This document shows, one piece after another, positions 8,717-19,773 of a stretch of DNA of 64,000 bases. The position numbers were made by a program, and so were the translations under genes. Below the pieces are notes generated by a model. That model was given only the letters and a program-made list of their open reading frames with translations, did not search any database and was not told where the DNA came from. Origin of the DNA: Serratia silvae (GTDB taxonomy: Bacteria > Pseudomonadota > Gammaproteobacteria > Enterobacterales > Enterobacteriaceae); assembly GCF_023282985.1 (NCBI RefSeq), contig NZ_JAGQDC010000012.1:1-64000 (forward strand), given 5' to 3'. Within the stretch, counting starts at the first letter, position 1, and each line of letters opens with the position of its first letter.

Positions 8717-11266
8717 ATGAGCAGAGTCCAACTCGCGGTTATCGGCAACGGTATGGTCGGCCACCGCTTTATCGAAGATCTGCTGGAAAAGGCAGACAAA
8801 GACCAGTTCGAAATCACCATCTTTTGTGAAGAGCCGCGCATCGCCTACGACCGCGTACACCTTTCCTCCTATTTCTCCCACCACACTGCCGAAGAACTTT
8901 CGCTGGTTCGCGAAGGTTTCTATGAAAAACAGGGCGTCAACGTGCTGGTCGGCGAGCGCGCGATCACCATTAACCGCGCAGAGAAAGTGATCCACTCCAA
9001 TACCGGCCGCACGGTTTATTACGACAAGCTGATCATGGCAACCGGCTCCTATCCATGGATCCCGCCGATCAAAGGTTCAGAAACTCAGGATTGCTTCGTT
9101 TACCGCACCATCGAAGATCTCAACGCCATCGAATCTTGCGCCCGCCGCAGTAAACGTGGCGCGGTGGTGGGTGGTGGCCTGCTCGGCCTGGAAGCGGCGG
9201 GCGCGCTGAAAAGCCTCGGCGTGGAAACCCATGTGATCGAGTTCGCGCCGATGTTGATGGCAGAACAGCTCGATCCGATGGGCGGCGACCAGCTGCGTCG
9301 CAAGATCGAGCGCATGGGTGTCAAAGTCCACACCGGCAAGAACACCACTGAAATCATCAACGGCGGCAAAAGCGCACGCAAAACCATGCACTTTGCCGAC
9401 GGCAGCGAGCTGGAGGTCGATTTTATCGTCTTCTCAACCGGCATCCGCCCGCAGGACAAACTGGCTCACCAATGTGGGCTGGCTACCGCCCCACGCGGTG
9501 GTATTGCGATTAACGATAACTGCCAGACCTCCGATCCGGACGTTTACGCCATTGGTGAATGCGCCTCCTGGCAGCAGCGCACCTTCGGCTTGGTAGCGCC
9601 GGGCTACAAGATGGCTCAGGTCACCGCCGACCATCTGCTGAGCCGTGAAAACAGCTTCCAGGGCGCCGATATGAGCGCCAAGCTGAAACTGCTGGGGGTT
9701 GATGTGGGAGGTATTGGTGATGCGCACGCGCGTACCGAAGGCGCCCGCAGCTACGTCTATCTGGATGAAAGCAAAGAGGTGTATAAGCGCCTGGTCGTTA
9801 GCGCAGACAATAAAACGTTGCTCGGCGCGGTGCTGGTCGGCGACACCAGCGACTACGGCAACCTGCTGCAGCTTGCACTGAATAATATCGAACTACCGGA
9901 AAACCCGGACAGCCTGATCCTGCCAGCCCATGCCGGCAGCAAACCGGCCATCGGCGTAGATTCGCTGCCAGAAACCGCGCAGATCTGTTCCTGCTTCGAC
10001 GTCAGCAAAGGCGATATCATCAAAGCGGTGAATATGGGTTGCCATACCGTGGCGGCGATCAAGTCCGAGACCAAGGCCGGTACCGGCTGCGGCGGCTGTA
10101 TTCCACTGATCACCCAGGTGTTGAACGCCGAGCTGAGCAAACAGGGCATCGAGGTTAACCATCACCTGTGCGAACACTTTGCCTATTCCCGCCAGGAGCT
10201 GTACCACCTGATCCGGGTTGAAGGCATCAAGACCTTTGACGAGCTGTTGGCGAAATACGGCAAAGGTTACGGCTGTGAAGTCTGTAAACCGACCGCCGGT
10301 TCACTGCTGGCCTCCTGCTGGAACGAGTATGTGCTCAAGCCGCAGCACACGCCGCTACAAGACACCAACGACAACTTCCTGGGTAACATCCAGAAAGACG
10401 GCACCTACTCGGTGATCCCACGTTCTGCCGGTGGTGAAATCACGCCGGAAGGTCTGATCGCCGTAGGCAAGATCGCCAAAGAATACAATCTGTACACCAA
10501 GATGACCGGCTCAATGCGTATCGGCATGTTCGGCGCGCAGAAAGACGATCTGCCCGCCATCTGGAGCAAGCTGATCGCCGCCGGTTTCGAAACCGGCCAC
10601 GCCTACGCCAAGGCGCTGCGAATGGCCAAAACCTGCGTCGGTAGCACCTGGTGCCGCTATGGCGTAGGTGACAGCGTTGGTTTCGGCGTGCAGCTTGAAC
10701 ACCGTTACAAAGGCATCCGTACTCCACACAAGATGAAGTTTGGCGTTTCCGGCTGTACCCGCGAATGTGCTGAAGCGCAGGGGAAAGACGTCGGCATTAT
10801 TGCCACCGAGAACGGCTGGAACCTGTATGTATGCGGCAACGGCGGGATGAAACCGCGCCATGCCGATCTGCTGGCAGCCGATCTCGATAACGAAACGCTA
10901 ATGCGTTACCTCGACCGTTTCATGATGTTCTACATCCGCACCGGCGATAAGTTGCAGCGTACCTCGGTCTGGCTGGAAAGCCTGGAAGGCGGCATCGATT
11001 ATCTGCGCAAGGTGATTATCGACGACAAGCTGGGCATCAATGCACAACTGGAAACCGAAATTGCTCGCCTGCGTGAAGCAGTGATCTGCGAATGGAAAGC
11101 AACTGTCGAAAATCCTGAATCACAGGTACGTTTCGCTCACTTTATTAACAACAGCCAGCGCGATCCTAGCGTTCAGGTCGTGGCTGAGCGCGAGCAACAT
11201 CGCCCAGCACGCCCAGATGAACGCATTCCCGTCACCTTGCTGGAAACCGAGGAGAACAACGCATGA
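8717..11266 (+). CDS. nirB: NirB, large subunit of NADH-dependent nitrite reductase
   Basis: Cytoplasmic siroheme enzyme that reduces nitrite to ammonium with NADH. At 849 residues it is full length. The N-terminal FAD/NAD oxidoreductase half contains VIGNGMVGHRF, GGGLLGLEAAGAL and CSIGE-like IGECASW. BFD-type [2Fe-2S] cysteines follow in ICSCFDVSKGD and AGTGCGGC, with a second pair in GYGCEVCKP. The siroheme/[4Fe-4S] half has CVGSTWCRYG and GVSGCTRECAEAQGKDVG. The ATG at 8717 has GAGG at 8708-8711; the upstream in-frame start falls inside the FNR site. It overlaps nirD by four bases. Confidence 0.96.
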   Translation: MSRVQLAVIGNGMVGHRFIEDLLEKADKDQFEITIFCEEPRIAYDRVHLSSYFSHHTAEELSLVREGFYEKQGVNVLVGERAITINRAEKVIHSNTGRTVYYDKLIMATGSYPWIPPIKGSETQDCFVYRTIEDLNAIESCARRSKRGAVVGGGLLGLEAAGALKSLGVETHVIEFAPMLMAEQLDPMGGDQLRRKIERMGVKVHTGKNTTEIINGGKSARKTMHFADGSELEVDFIVFSTGIRPQDKLAHQCGLATAPRGGIAINDNCQTSDPDVYAIGECASWQQRTFGLVAPGYKMAQVTADHLLSRENSFQGADMSAKLKLLGVDVGGIGDAHARTEGARSYVYLDESKEVYKRLVVSADNKTLLGAVLVGDTSDYGNLLQLALNNIELPENPDSLILPAHAGSKPAIGVDSLPETAQICSCFDVSKGDIIKAVNMGCHTVAAIKSETKAGTGCGGCIPLITQVLNAELSKQGIEVNHHLCEHFAYSRQELYHLIRVEGIKTFDELLAKYGKGYGCEVCKPTAGSLLASCWNEYVLKPQHTPLQDTNDNFLGNIQKDGTYSVIPRSAGGEITPEGLIAVGKIAKEYNLYTKMTGSMRIGMFGAQKDDLPAIWSKLIAAGFETGHAYAKALRMAKTCVGSTWCRYGVGDSVGFGVQLEHRYKGIRTPHKMKFGVSGCTRECAEAQGKDVGIIATENGWNLYVCGNGGMKPRHADLLAADLDNETLMRYLDRFMMFYIRTGDKLQRTSVWLESLEGGIDYLRKVIIDDKLGINAQLETEIARLREAVICEWKATVENPESQVRFAHFINNSQRDPSVQVVAEREQHRPARPDERIPVTLLETEENNA

Positions 11267-11598
11267 GCCAGTGGATCACCGTTTGCCCCATCGCCGATAT
11301 TCTGCCCGCGACCGGCGTGTGTGCGCTGATCGGCACCCAGCAGGTGGCGATATTCCGCCCCTATGCCGACGAACGGCTGTTTGCCATCAGCAATATCGAC
11401 CCGTTTGCCCAGGCCAGCGTACTTTCTCGCGGCCTGATTGCCGAGCATCAGGGTGAGCTATGGGTCGCCAGCCCGCTGAAAAAACAGCATTTCCGTCTGC
11501 ACGACGGTTTCTGCCTGGAAGATGAGAGCCGCTCAGTGGCCAGCTTCGCCAGCCGGGTAGTCGACGGCCTGGTTCAGGTGGCTAACAGAACGAACTGA
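11263..11598 (+). CDS. nirD: NirD, small subunit of NADH-dependent nitrite reductase
   Basis: A 111-residue Rieske-like fold subunit required for NirB activity in nitrite reduction. The sequence MSQWITVCPIADILPATGVCALIGTQQVAIFRP and the segment NIDPFAQASVLSRG match enterobacterial NirD. As in E. coli NirD, the Rieske cluster ligand pairs are not visible, so it likely carries no iron-sulfur cluster. The ATGA overlap with nirB shows translational coupling. A 190-bp gap containing an ERIC element separates it from nirC. Confidence 0.93.
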   Translation: MSQWITVCPIADILPATGVCALIGTQQVAIFRPYADERLFAISNIDPFAQASVLSRGLIAEHQGELWVASPLKKQHFRLHDGFCLEDESRSVASFASRVVDGLVQVANRTN

Positions 11599-11649
11599 TT
11601 TTCGCTACATTATCGTTTTTAGAAACTATCCAACACTTTTATTGACTAC

Positions 11650-11772
11650 CCAATGGATTTCGGATTGTAGCTAGGCAGCAAGCGAATGAGTCCCCAGGAG
11701 CTTACTTTTGGTAAGTGACTGGGGTGAGTTCGTGCAGCTAACAACGCTACAGTTCGAAAGACGAAGGGTATA
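11650..11772 (+). repeat. ERIC (enterobacterial repetitive intergenic consensus) element
   Basis: The stretch holds the diagnostic central inverted repeat: CCCCAGGAGCTTAC, a short loop, then GTAAGTGACTGGGG. This is the region targeted by the classic ERIC typing primers. It ends with CGAAAGACGAAGGGTATA, the usual ERIC terminus. Length is close to the 127-bp consensus, so the copy appears nearly full; the left boundary is approximate. It lies between nirD and nirC, inside the presumed operon, and would fold into a long RNA hairpin in the nir transcript. Confidence 0.85.
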
Positions 11773-11788
11773 ATTCCCAGGGAAATCT

Positions 11789-12589
11789 ATGTTCACCGAC
11801 ACCATCAACAAATGCGCTGCCAACGCGGCACGCATCGTCAAACTGGCCAAAGAGAGTCCACTCGGCTTTTGGATCAGTTCCGCTATGGCCGGGGCCTATG
11901 TCGGCCTTGGCATCATCCTGATCTTTACCCTCGGCAACCTGGTGGATCCGTCCATCCGTCCGTTAGTCATGGGAGCCACCTTCGGTATCGCACTGACGCT
12001 GGTGATCATCGCCGGTTCAGAGCTGTTCACCGGCCACACCATGTTTCTGATGCTGGGCGTCAAGGCCGGTACCATCAAGCACAGCCAGATGTGGGCCGTA
12101 CTGCCACAAACCTGGTTGGGTAATCTGCTCGGTTCGGTGCTGGTCGCACTGATGTATTATTACGGCGGCGGTAGCCTGCTGCCAATAGATACCAGCCTGG
12201 TTCATACCGTGGCGCTGGCAAAAACCACTGCCCCGGCAGAAGTGCTGTTCTTCAAAGGCGTATTGTGTAACTGGCTGGTTTGCCTGGCGATCTGGATGGC
12301 ATTGCGCGTTGAAGGCGCGGCCAAATTTATCGCCATCTGGTGGTGTTTGCTGGCGTTTATCGCTTCCGGTTACGAGCACTCAGTCGCTAACATGACGCTG
12401 TTTGCCCTATCCTGGTTCGGCCACCACAGCGAAACCTATACCCTGAGCGGTATCGGTCATAACCTGCTGTGGGTGACTCTGGGCAATATGGTCTCTGGTG
12501 CCGTCTTTATGGGCCTCGGCTACTGGTACGCCACGCCACGTGCTCAGCGCCCGCAGGTTGAGATTGCCGCTGCACGCCAAAACGCATAA
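11789..12589 (+). CDS. nirC: NirC, nitrite channel/transporter (FNT family)
   Basis: Inner-membrane formate/nitrite transporter family pore of 266 residues with six hydrophobic segments. Family landmarks include [23 protein letters not shown] and [10 protein letters not shown]; the His of the last motif is the central pore histidine. It moves nitrite across the membrane for NirBD and is the usual third nir gene. The start is preceded by AGGGA. The 190-bp spacing from nirD is longer than usual because of the ERIC insertion, so part of nirC expression may depend on read-through of that hairpin. Confidence 0.94.
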   Translation: MFTDTINKCAANAARIVKLAKESPLGFWISSAMAGAYVGLGIILIFTLGNLVDPSIRPLVMGATFGIALTLVIIAGSELFTGHTMFLMLGVKAGTIKHSQMWAVLPQTWLGNLLGSVLVALMYYYGGGSLLPIDTSLVHTVALAKTTAPAEVLFFKGVLCNWLVCLAIWMALRVEGAAKFIAIWWCLLAFIASGYEHSVANMTLFALSWFGHHSETYTLSGIGHNLLWVTLGNMVSGAVFMGLGYWYATPRAQRPQVEIAAARQNA

Positions 12590-12642
12590 TAATTTGGGGG
12601 GGGAACGATCGCCCCCGTTATCCACTTCTCCGAGGATTGCCG

Positions 12643-14046
12643 ATGGATTACTTACCCATTTTCTGCCAACTGCAACACAAAGCCTGCCTGCTGGTCGGCG
12701 GCGGGGAAGTCGCTGAACGTAAAGCTCGCCTGCTGCTGGAGGCTGGTGCGCAGTTAACCGTCAACTCTATCCAGTTCAGTGAACAATTCCTTATCTGGGC
12801 CGAACAGGGCCAGGTGACATTGGTAGAAGGTGAGTTTTCCACCGACTTGCTGGCAGAAAAATGGTTAGTCATTGCCGCAACCGACCGGGTGGAAGTTAAC
12901 GCCCTGGTCTATCAGTGCGCCAACCAACAGCAGGTGTTCTGCAACGTGGTGGACGACCCCAAACGCGCCAGCTTTATCATGCCTTCGATTATCGATCGTT
13001 CGCCGATTATGGTGGCAGTCTCTTCTGGGGGGAAAGCCCCGGTGCTGGCACGTTTGCTAAGGGAAAAACTGGAAGCTATTCTGCCGCAACATCTGGGTCA
13101 ACTGGCTCAGTTGGCGGGTTCATTGCGCCAGCGGGTGAAGCAGCAGTTTGACAGCATTGGCGCTCGTCGCCGTTTCTGGGAAAAGCTGTTCTTGCACGAC
13201 AGGTTGGCGCAGTCTCTGGCCAACAGCGATACCCCGCAGGCTAACCAACAGATTGAAAAGCTTTTTGCCGAGCGGCCTGAAGAACAGGGCGAAGTGGTGC
13301 TGGTGGGCGCAGGGCCAGGCGATGCAGGCCTGCTGACGCTAAAAGGCCTGCAACAGATCCAGCAGGCTGACGTGGTCGTTTACGACCGCCTGGTTTCTGA
13401 AGAGATTATGACTTTGGTACGGCGCGATGCCGAACGCATCTTTGTGGGAAAACGTGCCGGGCATCACTGCGTACCACAAGAGCAAATCAATCAGATCCTG
13501 GTAGAACAGGCCAGGCGAGGCCTGCGCGTCGTCAGGCTGAAAGGGGGCGATCCCTTCATCTTTGGCCGGGGTGGCGAAGAGCTGGAAACGCTGGCCGAAG
13601 CGGATATACCTTTCTCTGTGGTGCCGGGGATCACCGCGGCTTCGGGTTGCTCGGCCTACAGCGGCATTCCCCTCACCCACCGCGATCACGCGCAAAGCGT
13701 GCGCTTGGTGACGGGCCATGCCAAGTCCGACGGCGGATTGGAGTGGGCACAGCTTGCCGCCAAGCAGCAAACGCTGGTGTTCTATATGGGATTAAGCCAG
13801 GCGGCGGAAATCCAGCGGCAGTTGATCACTCACGGCATGGCTTCCTCGATGCCCGTCGCGCTGGTCGAGAACGGCACCTCAACTCACCAACGAGTGATCG
13901 AAGGCGAGCTGGCACAGTTGGGTGAGCTAGCCAAACAGGCTGCCAGCCCAAGCCTGATTATCGTTGGCAGCGTCGTCAGCCTGCGCAGCAAGCTGAACTG
14001 GTTCGCCAGCCGACAAACTCCGGCAGAACTGAGCAAAATGGCATAA
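12643..14046 (+). CDS. cysG: CysG, siroheme synthase (trifunctional)
   Basis: A 467-residue fusion that makes siroheme from uroporphyrinogen III. The N-terminal precorrin-2 dehydrogenase/ferrochelatase part has [21 protein letters not shown] and the middle [21 protein letters not shown]. The C-terminal SAM-dependent uroporphyrinogen methyltransferase has [35 protein letters not shown] and [20 protein letters not shown]. The ATG at 12643 is preferred over an upstream TTG because it has GAGG at 12632-12635 and matches E. coli CysG from residue 1. Placement after nirC ties siroheme supply to nitrite reductase; the enzyme also serves sulfite reductase. Confidence 0.96.
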   Translation: MDYLPIFCQLQHKACLLVGGGEVAERKARLLLEAGAQLTVNSIQFSEQFLIWAEQGQVTLVEGEFSTDLLAEKWLVIAATDRVEVNALVYQCANQQQVFCNVVDDPKRASFIMPSIIDRSPIMVAVSSGGKAPVLARLLREKLEAILPQHLGQLAQLAGSLRQRVKQQFDSIGARRRFWEKLFLHDRLAQSLANSDTPQANQQIEKLFAERPEEQGEVVLVGAGPGDAGLLTLKGLQQIQQADVVVYDRLVSEEIMTLVRRDAERIFVGKRAGHHCVPQEQINQILVEQARRGLRVVRLKGGDPFIFGRGGEELETLAEADIPFSVVPGITAASGCSAYSGIPLTHRDHAQSVRLVTGHAKSDGGLEWAQLAAKQQTLVFYMGLSQAAEIQRQLITHGMASSMPVALVENGTSTHQRVIEGELAQLGELAKQAASPSLIIVGSVVSLRSKLNWFASRQTPAELSKMA

Positions 14047-14070
14047 AAAAAGCGACCCTTGTGGCCGCTT
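14045..14070 (-). terminator. Rho-independent terminator of the aroK-trpS operon
   Basis: The arms 14050-14057 and 14063-14070 pair with one mismatch around a five-base loop. On the minus strand the hairpin is followed by a T run (seven A residues on the plus strand after the cysG stop). It lies 31 bases beyond the trpS stop and also sits at the 3' end of convergent cysG. Confidence 0.75.
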
Positions 14071-14101
14071 CAGATTTAGGCTGGGGCTTTGTCTGCATCC
14101 A

Positions 14102-15106
14102 TTATGGATGCGGTACAAACCCTACGGCTTCATATACCTTCGCCAAGGTTTCCTGAGCACGAGCACGGGCTTTCGCCGCGCCATCACGCATCACCTGTTG
14201 CAGGAATGCCTCATCGTTGCGGAAACGGTGGTAACGCTCTTGCAGCTCAACCAACATACCAGACACGGCCTCTGCTACGGCACCCTTCAGGTGACCATAC
14301 ATCTGCCCCTCAAACTCGGCTTCCAGTTGGGCAATGCTCTTGCCGGTCACGCCGGAAAGGATATCCAGCAGGTTAGACACTCCCGCTTTATTGGCAACAT
14401 CATAACGAATGACCGGCGGATCCTGGGAATCGGTCATCGCACGTTTGATCTTCTTGGTCACCGCCTTCGGATCTTCCAGCAGGCCGATCACGTTGTTACG
14501 GTTATCGTCCGACTTGGACATCTTCTTGGTTGGCTCTTGCAGCGACATCACGCGCGCGCCGGATTTCGGGATAAACGGCTCCGGCACCTTGAACACGTCG
14601 CCGTACAGCGCGTTAAAACGCTGGCCAACGTCACGGCTCAGTTCCAGATGCTGTTTCTGATCTTCACCGACAGGCACCTGATTGGTCTGGTACAGCAGAA
14701 TGTCTGCCGCCATTAGTACCGGATAGCTGAACAGACCGGCGTTGATGTTTTCCGCATAGCGCGACGACTTGTCTTTAAACTGGGTCATACGACTCAGTTC
14801 ACCGAAATAGGTGTAGCAGTTCAGCACCCAGCTCAGTTGCGTATGTTCCGGCACATGGGACTGTACGAAGATGGTGCTTTTCTCTGGATCGATACCACAG
14901 GCCAAGTACAGCGCCAGCGTATCCAGGGTGGCTTTTCGCAGCTGTTGTGCATCCTGACGCACGGTGATGGCATGCAGATCGACGATGCAATAGATGCAAT
15001 CAAACTCGTCCTGCAGCTGCACCCACTGGCGCAGCGCCCCCATGTAGTTGCCGATAGTCAGTTCACCGGACGGCTGCGCGCCGCTGAAAACGATGGGCTT
15101 ACTCAT
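14102..15106 (-). CDS. trpS: Tryptophanyl-tRNA synthetase
   Basis: Class I aminoacyl-tRNA synthetase of 334 residues that charges tRNA-Trp. The HIGH-like motif appears as TIGN at residues 17-20 and the KMSKS loop is complete in [14 protein letters not shown] near 195. Length and sequence match E. coli TrpS. It starts two bases after the gph stop and is the last gene of the aroK-to-trpS operon; a hairpin terminator follows. Confidence 0.96.
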   Translation of the reverse strand: MSKPIVFSGAQPSGELTIGNYMGALRQWVQLQDEFDCIYCIVDLHAITVRQDAQQLRKATLDTLALYLACGIDPEKSTIFVQSHVPEHTQLSWVLNCYTYFGELSRMTQFKDKSSRYAENINAGLFSYPVLMAADILLYQTNQVPVGEDQKQHLELSRDVGQRFNALYGDVFKVPEPFIPKSGARVMSLQEPTKKMSKSDDNRNNVIGLLEDPKAVTKKIKRAMTDSQDPPVIRYDVANKAGVSNLLDILSGVTGKSIAQLEAEFEGQMYGHLKGAVAEAVSGMLVELQERYHRFRNDEAFLQQVMRDGAAKARARAQETLAKVYEAVGFVPHP

Positions 15107-15108
15107 AG

Positions 15109-15807
15109 TTAAATTTCCCGATCTTCTAAAGATGACAGCCCAAGTGCGGGCAACAAATCGGCGAAGCGCTCCAACACGCGGTCAGGGTGGCTCAGGGCGA
15201 TCGCTTCACCGTAGTTATATCCGTAAGTCAGACCGACGCTCGGGCAACCTGCCGCCTGCGCCGCCTGAATATCATTGCGCGAATCCCCGACGAACAGCAC
15301 TTCACCGGCCCGCAGGCCAAGCTTGCCGAACACCAGATACAGCGGAGCAGGATGTGGCTTTTTCTCCACCACATCGTCGCCGCCGATGATCAGCGAGAAA
15401 AAGTCGATAATGCCGAGGGCCGTCAGCAAAGGAGCGACAAAGGGGGTAGGTTTGTTGGTGACCAGCGCCAGCGGGTAGCCAAGCTTGGCCAACTGGGTCA
15501 GCGTCTCTGTCACCTGTGGGAACAGGCGGCTGCCGCTCTCGACGGTTTGCGCATAGAAATGGTCGAAACGTTGACGCATTTGCAGGCACAGTTCCGAAGT
15601 GGCTTCCACCTCAGCCCAACGCAGCGCACGTTGGACTAATACATCGGCACCGTTACCAATCCAGGTTCCGACACGGGCCTCACCGGCCTGCGGCAGATCC
15701 ATTTCCGCCAACGCCAGATCGATGGCCGCGGCCAAACCCGGCGCACTGTCTACCAGCGTGCCGTCGAGATCGAAGGCCAGACCGCGGATAGCGCTAAAAT
15801 CAGCCAT
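15109..15807 (-). CDS. gph: Phosphoglycolate phosphatase
   Basis: HAD-superfamily phosphatase of 232 residues that removes 2-phosphoglycolate, formed during repair of DNA 3' ends. Motif [12 protein letters not shown], with the two catalytic Asp residues, is near residue 12; motif II ALVTNKP and motif [25 protein letters not shown] are intact. The start overlaps the rpe stop by eight bases and the stop is two bases from trpS, so translation of the three is tightly linked. Confidence 0.95.
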   Translation of the reverse strand: MADFSAIRGLAFDLDGTLVDSAPGLAAAIDLALAEMDLPQAGEARVGTWIGNGADVLVQRALRWAEVEATSELCLQMRQRFDHFYAQTVESGSRLFPQVTETLTQLAKLGYPLALVTNKPTPFVAPLLTALGIIDFFSLIIGGDDVVEKKPHPAPLYLVFGKLGLRAGEVLFVGDSRNDIQAAQAAGCPSVGLTYGYNYGEAIALSHPDRVLERFADLLPALGLSSLEDREI

Positions 15808-16477
15808 GACTTACCTTCGCCAGTTCGCTACGCATTTGATCGATTACCGCACGGTAATCCGGCTTGCCAAAGATGGCCGAGCCTGCCACGAACATGTCCG
15901 CACCCGCCGCTGCGATCTCGGCAATGTTGTCTACCTTCACGCCGCCGTCAACTTCCAGGCGAATATCGCGGCCGCTTTCGTCGATCAGTTTGCGAACCTG
16001 ACGCAGCTTGTCTAACGTGCCGTGGATAAAGGATTGGCCGCCAAAACCGGGGTTGACCGACATCAGCAGGATCACGTCGATCTTGTCCATCACGTAATCG
16101 AGATAGCTCAACGGGGTCGCTGGGTTAAATACCAGGCCCGCCTTGCAGCCGTTCTCTTTGATCAGTTGGATGGTGCGGTCGACGTGTTCGGAAGCTTCGG
16201 GATGGAAAGAGATGTAGGTTGCCCCTGCCTTGGCAAAGTCCGGCACGATGCGATCGACCGGTTTTACCATCAGATGGACGTCAATCGGCGCGGTAATGCC
16301 GTAATTGCGTAAGGCTTCGCACACCATTGGCCCAATCGTCAGATTAGGTACGTAGTGGTTATCCATCACGTCAAAATGCACCACATCGGCACCGGCGGCC
16401 AACACCTTGGCAGTATCTTCACCCAAGCGGGCAAAATCTGCAGACAGAATGGACGGGGCAATCAAAAACTTTTTCAT
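15800..16477 (-). CDS. rpe: Ribulose-phosphate 3-epimerase
   Basis: TIM-barrel enzyme of 225 residues that interconverts ribulose-5-phosphate and xylulose-5-phosphate in the pentose phosphate pathway. Metal and catalytic motifs are present: [15 protein letters not shown] at the N-terminus, [12 protein letters not shown] with the His and Asp metal ligands, [12 protein letters not shown], and [11 protein letters not shown]. The ATG at 16477 follows GGAGAAGCGG and matches E. coli Rpe; an in-frame ATG 12 bases upstream overlaps the ribosome site. It overlaps gph by eight bases. Confidence 0.96.
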   Translation of the reverse strand: MKKFLIAPSILSADFARLGEDTAKVLAAGADVVHFDVMDNHYVPNLTIGPMVCEALRNYGITAPIDVHLMVKPVDRIVPDFAKAGATYISFHPEASEHVDRTIQLIKENGCKAGLVFNPATPLSYLDYVMDKIDVILLMSVNPGFGGQSFIHGTLDKLRQVRKLIDESGRDIRLEVDGGVKVDNIAEIAAAGADMFVAGSAIFGKPDYRAVIDQMRSELAKVSHG

Positions 16478-16503
16478 CCGCTTCTCCAAACGTAGGGTTC
16501 GAG

Positions 16504-17325
16504 TTATTCAGCTTTTTTGTACAGCGCCAGAAGTTCGTTCACTTTACTGCGGCCTAAAATATTGCGGCTGATGGTGCGACGAGCCTTCACCACATGCAGC
16601 GAAGCATGCTGATACCAGTCACGCGTCAGCTCGGTGTCATGGTTGGAAATCAACACCGGCACCTGGCTTTCAACCGACAGCTGATGCGCAATGCGCGCCA
16701 ACCCTTGTTGATCAGCCAAACTGAAGCTGTTGGTGTGATAGGCGGTAAAATTCGCCGTTGCCGACAGAGGAGCATAAGGAGGATCGCAATAGACCACCGC
16801 CCCTTGGGTCGCCTTCACCATGGTAGCGTGATAGTGCTCGCAGACAAAAGTGGCATTGCGTGACTTTTCAGCAAACCAATACAGCTCTTCTTCCGGGAAG
16901 TAGGGTTTCTTGTAACGCCCAAACGGCACATTAAACTCACCACTCAGGTTATAGCGGCACAGGCCGTTATAGCAGTGGCGGTTCAGATACAGGAACAGCA
17001 GCGCGCGCCGATACTCATCAGTGGTGGTGTTGAACTCTTCACGCAGCAGGTAGAACTGGTCTGAGTTATTGAATTCGTCGGTGAAAAGCAAGCGGGCATC
17101 GCGCACGAAATCATTCGTGCGCAGCTTAACGATGTTATACAGGCTGATAAGGTCGCTGTTGATATCGGCGAGAATATAAGCCTCGTACTCTGTGTTCAGG
17201 AAGACTGAACCCGCGCCCACGAAGGGCTCGATTAAGCAGTTACCCTCTGGTAAATGACGACGGATCTCGTCTATCAGCGGGTATTTTCCACCAGCCCATT
17301 TTAAAAAAGCGCGGTTTTTCTTCAT
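16504..17325 (-). CDS. dam: Dam, DNA adenine-N6 methyltransferase (GATC)
   Basis: Methylates adenine in GATC using S-adenosylmethionine; needed for mismatch-repair strand choice, replication timing and gene regulation. The 273 residues show FLKWAGGK (residues 7-14), the SAM loop [13 protein letters not shown] and the catalytic DPPY at 181-184. It lies between damX and rpe in the standard operon, so it is the housekeeping dam and not a phage copy. Confidence 0.96.
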   Translation of the reverse strand: MKKNRAFLKWAGGKYPLIDEIRRHLPEGNCLIEPFVGAGSVFLNTEYEAYILADINSDLISLYNIVKLRTNDFVRDARLLFTDEFNNSDQFYLLREEFNTTTDEYRRALLFLYLNRHCYNGLCRYNLSGEFNVPFGRYKKPYFPEEELYWFAEKSRNATFVCEHYHATMVKATQGAVVYCDPPYAPLSATANFTAYHTNSFSLADQQGLARIAHQLSVESQVPVLISNHDTELTRDWYQHASLHVVKARRTISRNILGRSKVNELLALYKKAE

Positions 17326-17409
17326 GCCGTCAGTTAGCTACTTATTACAATTCAGAGCGGCGGATATGTACTCTGCTTCAGACAGCACATCAGCGCACAA
17401 AATTAATGA

Positions 17410-18402
17410 TTATTTTTTCAGGTCTTGCTGTACTTGCTGTACAGGGCGGACCCATGGTTTTTTCGCCTGAACGTCCGCCGGCAGCGTAGCGATAGCACGC
17501 TTGGCCTCCGCCGAAGAAGCGTAGTTGCCGCTCACTAACACATACCAGGGTTTACCATCACGCTTAGTCTCATACACCATAAAGTGTGGCAAATTCTGTT
17601 GCTTGGCAAAGGCATTCAACGTATCGGAGCGTGAGGCACTGCTCAACTGCAGCGTGTAATGGCTACCCGGTGCGGTTTTCAGTGAGCTTCCGCTGCCGCT
17701 CACCACACCACTCTTGCCTTTGGCCGGTGGGGTGTAAACCGTGGTGGTGGTCGCAGAAGGTTTGACCGATGCTGTCGGCTTAGTTGCTGCTGGCTTGGTG
17801 GCAGGCGTTTTATGCGGCTGCGTCGCAGCGGTTGCATTGTTATTCGCCGCCGGACGCGCGGCAACACCGTTCATCACGGTCGCCGGAGCGGTTGGCAAAG
17901 CGGAAACTGGGGCATTAATATTTTGCGCGGCAGCAGCATCAACCTGACCTTGCTGTGATGACAAGGCATCGGCCATGTTGCCAGGCAGATCGACACGCTC
18001 ACCAGCACCGCCCTGTGACGCTACAGGCTGTGCTTCGGTCGGCGTGCTGGAGATCGGTGGGACACTAACAGTCTGAGGCTGAGAGGTACTGACACCGTTG
18101 TTATCGTTGGTATCCGTAGTGCCGCCCGCAACGCCGTTGTTGCTGGTGGTCAGCGACGATGAGCCCGACAGATTGATGTCGCGGGTTGCCCCTTGTTGCG
18201 CAACCTCGTGCTTGGTGGGGGCCTTCAGCGCCGAACCGATACCGATGATCAGCAACAGCAGTACCAAAATGCCAATCCCAATCATCATATGCTGGCGTGA
18301 AACGGCAAAACGCGGCCCAGTTGCGGCTGGCCGACGTGAACGCGAAGGACGGCGATCGCTGGTATCAGGCCTGAGATCGTCTTCTGGTTTAAATTCATCC
18401 AT
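17410..18402 (-). CDS. damX: DamX, septal-ring SPOR-domain protein
   Basis: Bitopic inner-membrane division protein of 330 residues. A short cytoplasmic N-terminus (MDEFKPEDDLRPD) leads into one transmembrane helix at about residues 40-58 and a long low-complexity periplasmic linker rich in Ala, Thr, Pro and Asn. A C-terminal SPOR domain (YTLQLSSASRSDTLNAFAKQ to the end) binds denuded peptidoglycan at the septum. E. coli DamX is about 428 residues, so the linker is shorter here. The ATG at 18402 follows GGAGGG; an in-frame start 24 bases upstream overlaps that site. The gene sits between aroB and dam. Confidence 0.92.
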   Translation of the reverse strand: MDEFKPEDDLRPDTSDRRPSRSRRPAATGPRFAVSRQHMMIGIGILVLLLLIIGIGSALKAPTKHEVAQQGATRDINLSGSSSLTTSNNGVAGGTTDTNDNNGVSTSQPQTVSVPPISSTPTEAQPVASQGGAGERVDLPGNMADALSSQQGQVDAAAAQNINAPVSALPTAPATVMNGVAARPAANNNATAATQPHKTPATKPAATKPTASVKPSATTTTVYTPPAKGKSGVVSGSGSSLKTAPGSHYTLQLSSASRSDTLNAFAKQQNLPHFMVYETKRDGKPWYVLVSGNYASSAEAKRAIATLPADVQAKKPWVRPVQQVQQDLKK

Positions 18403-18654
18403 CTGAAACCCTCCAACTAGAGGCAAAATCTCGCCACCTAGGTGGTTAGAGACTATTAACCCGATGATGGCAAAGCGACATCTGTCTCGCCCTGCGCACT
18501 AATTAATATAAAGTCTAACAGCAGCCAAGCTACTGTTATAGCCCGCAAGCTCAAGCACTGTCGACCTGCGTCAAATTACGCCATCCATGGAATTGCCCGG
18601 CGGGCAAGGTACAGCCGACCTGGCGAAACGTTAACGCTATTGAGTGTAACCGAC

Positions 18655-19752
18655 TTACGCGCGCTGTGTTGGTAAACAGTCAGCGATGGATGCCAGCACC
18701 AGCTCATGGTCAACACCGCCACGAACTTCTGCTTCACCAATGCCCTTCGGCAATACCAAACGCAACGCCCCCGCCAACACTTTTTTATCACGCAGCATGT
18801 GTGGCAGATAGGCCTCAGGCGCCATCTCCTGCGGCCCGCAAACCGGCAACCCGGCGCGTAACAGCAGCGCCTTGATCCGTACGATGTCGTCAGCCGCGAA
18901 CTGGCCCAGGCGGCGTGCTGTTTCAGCAGCCATCACCATGCCAGCCGCCACGGCCTCACCATGCAGCCAGACACCGTAGCCCATTTCGGCTTCGATGGCA
19001 TGGCCGTAGGTATGGCCCAGATTGAGCAACGCCCGCAGACCGTTTTCACGTTCATCGGCGGCCACCACTTCGGCCTTCAATTCGCAACAGTGGCGAATAC
19101 AGTACGCTAACGCGTCCATATCCAGCGCAACCAGCGCATCAATATTATTTTCCAGCCAGACGAAAAAATCACCATCGAGAATAATCCCGTACTTGATCAC
19201 TTCCGCCAGACCAGAGGAGAGTTCACGCGCCGGTAAAGTACGCAGGCAGTCCAGATCTACCACCACCGAAGCCGGTTGGTAGAAGGCGCCGATCATATTT
19301 TTACCGAGCGGATGATTGACGGCGGTTTTGCCGCCAACGGAGGAATCCACCTGCGAGAGCAGCGTGGTAGGAACCTGGATAAAACGCACACCGCGTTGAT
19401 AGCACGCGCTAGCAAAGCCGGTCAGATCGCCAATCACGCCGCCGCCGAGGGCAATTAGCGTGGTATCGCGACCGTGGGGCTTTTCCAGCAGCGCCGAGAA
19501 CACCTGCTCGAGTACGGCCAGAGATTTATACTGTTCGCCATCAGGTAAAATCACCTGATCCACCACTACGCCGCCCTGTTCCAGCACCGACCGGATACGC
19601 TCCAGATACAACGGTGCCAAAGTCTGGTTGGTGACCAGCATGACCTGTTCACCCGCCTTTAGCGGCATAAAAGAAGCCGGATCGTCAAACAATCCGGCGG
19701 CTATGGTAATCGGGTAGCTACGCTCCCCAAGCGTTACGGTAATTCTCTCCAT
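18655..19752 (-). CDS. aroB: 3-dehydroquinate synthase
   Basis: NAD- and metal-dependent enzyme of 365 residues that converts DAHP to 3-dehydroquinate, the second step of the shikimate pathway. Motifs include [46 protein letters not shown] and the metal-ligand histidines in [11 protein letters not shown] and [11 protein letters not shown]. It follows aroK on the minus strand by about 94 bp, a gap that contains the CRISPR-repeat-like hairpin just upstream of its start. A 250-bp gap to damX on the other side shows no gene. Confidence 0.96.
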   Translation of the reverse strand: MERITVTLGERSYPITIAAGLFDDPASFMPLKAGEQVMLVTNQTLAPLYLERIRSVLEQGGVVVDQVILPDGEQYKSLAVLEQVFSALLEKPHGRDTTLIALGGGVIGDLTGFASACYQRGVRFIQVPTTLLSQVDSSVGGKTAVNHPLGKNMIGAFYQPASVVVDLDCLRTLPARELSSGLAEVIKYGIILDGDFFVWLENNIDALVALDMDALAYCIRHCCELKAEVVAADERENGLRALLNLGHTYGHAIEAEMGYGVWLHGEAVAAGMVMAAETARRLGQFAADDIVRIKALLLRAGLPVCGPQEMAPEAYLPHMLRDKKVLAGALRLVLPKGIGEAEVRGGVDHELVLASIADCLPTQRA

Positions 19753-19773
19753 GTCGCGCTCAGTTCTCGGTGT

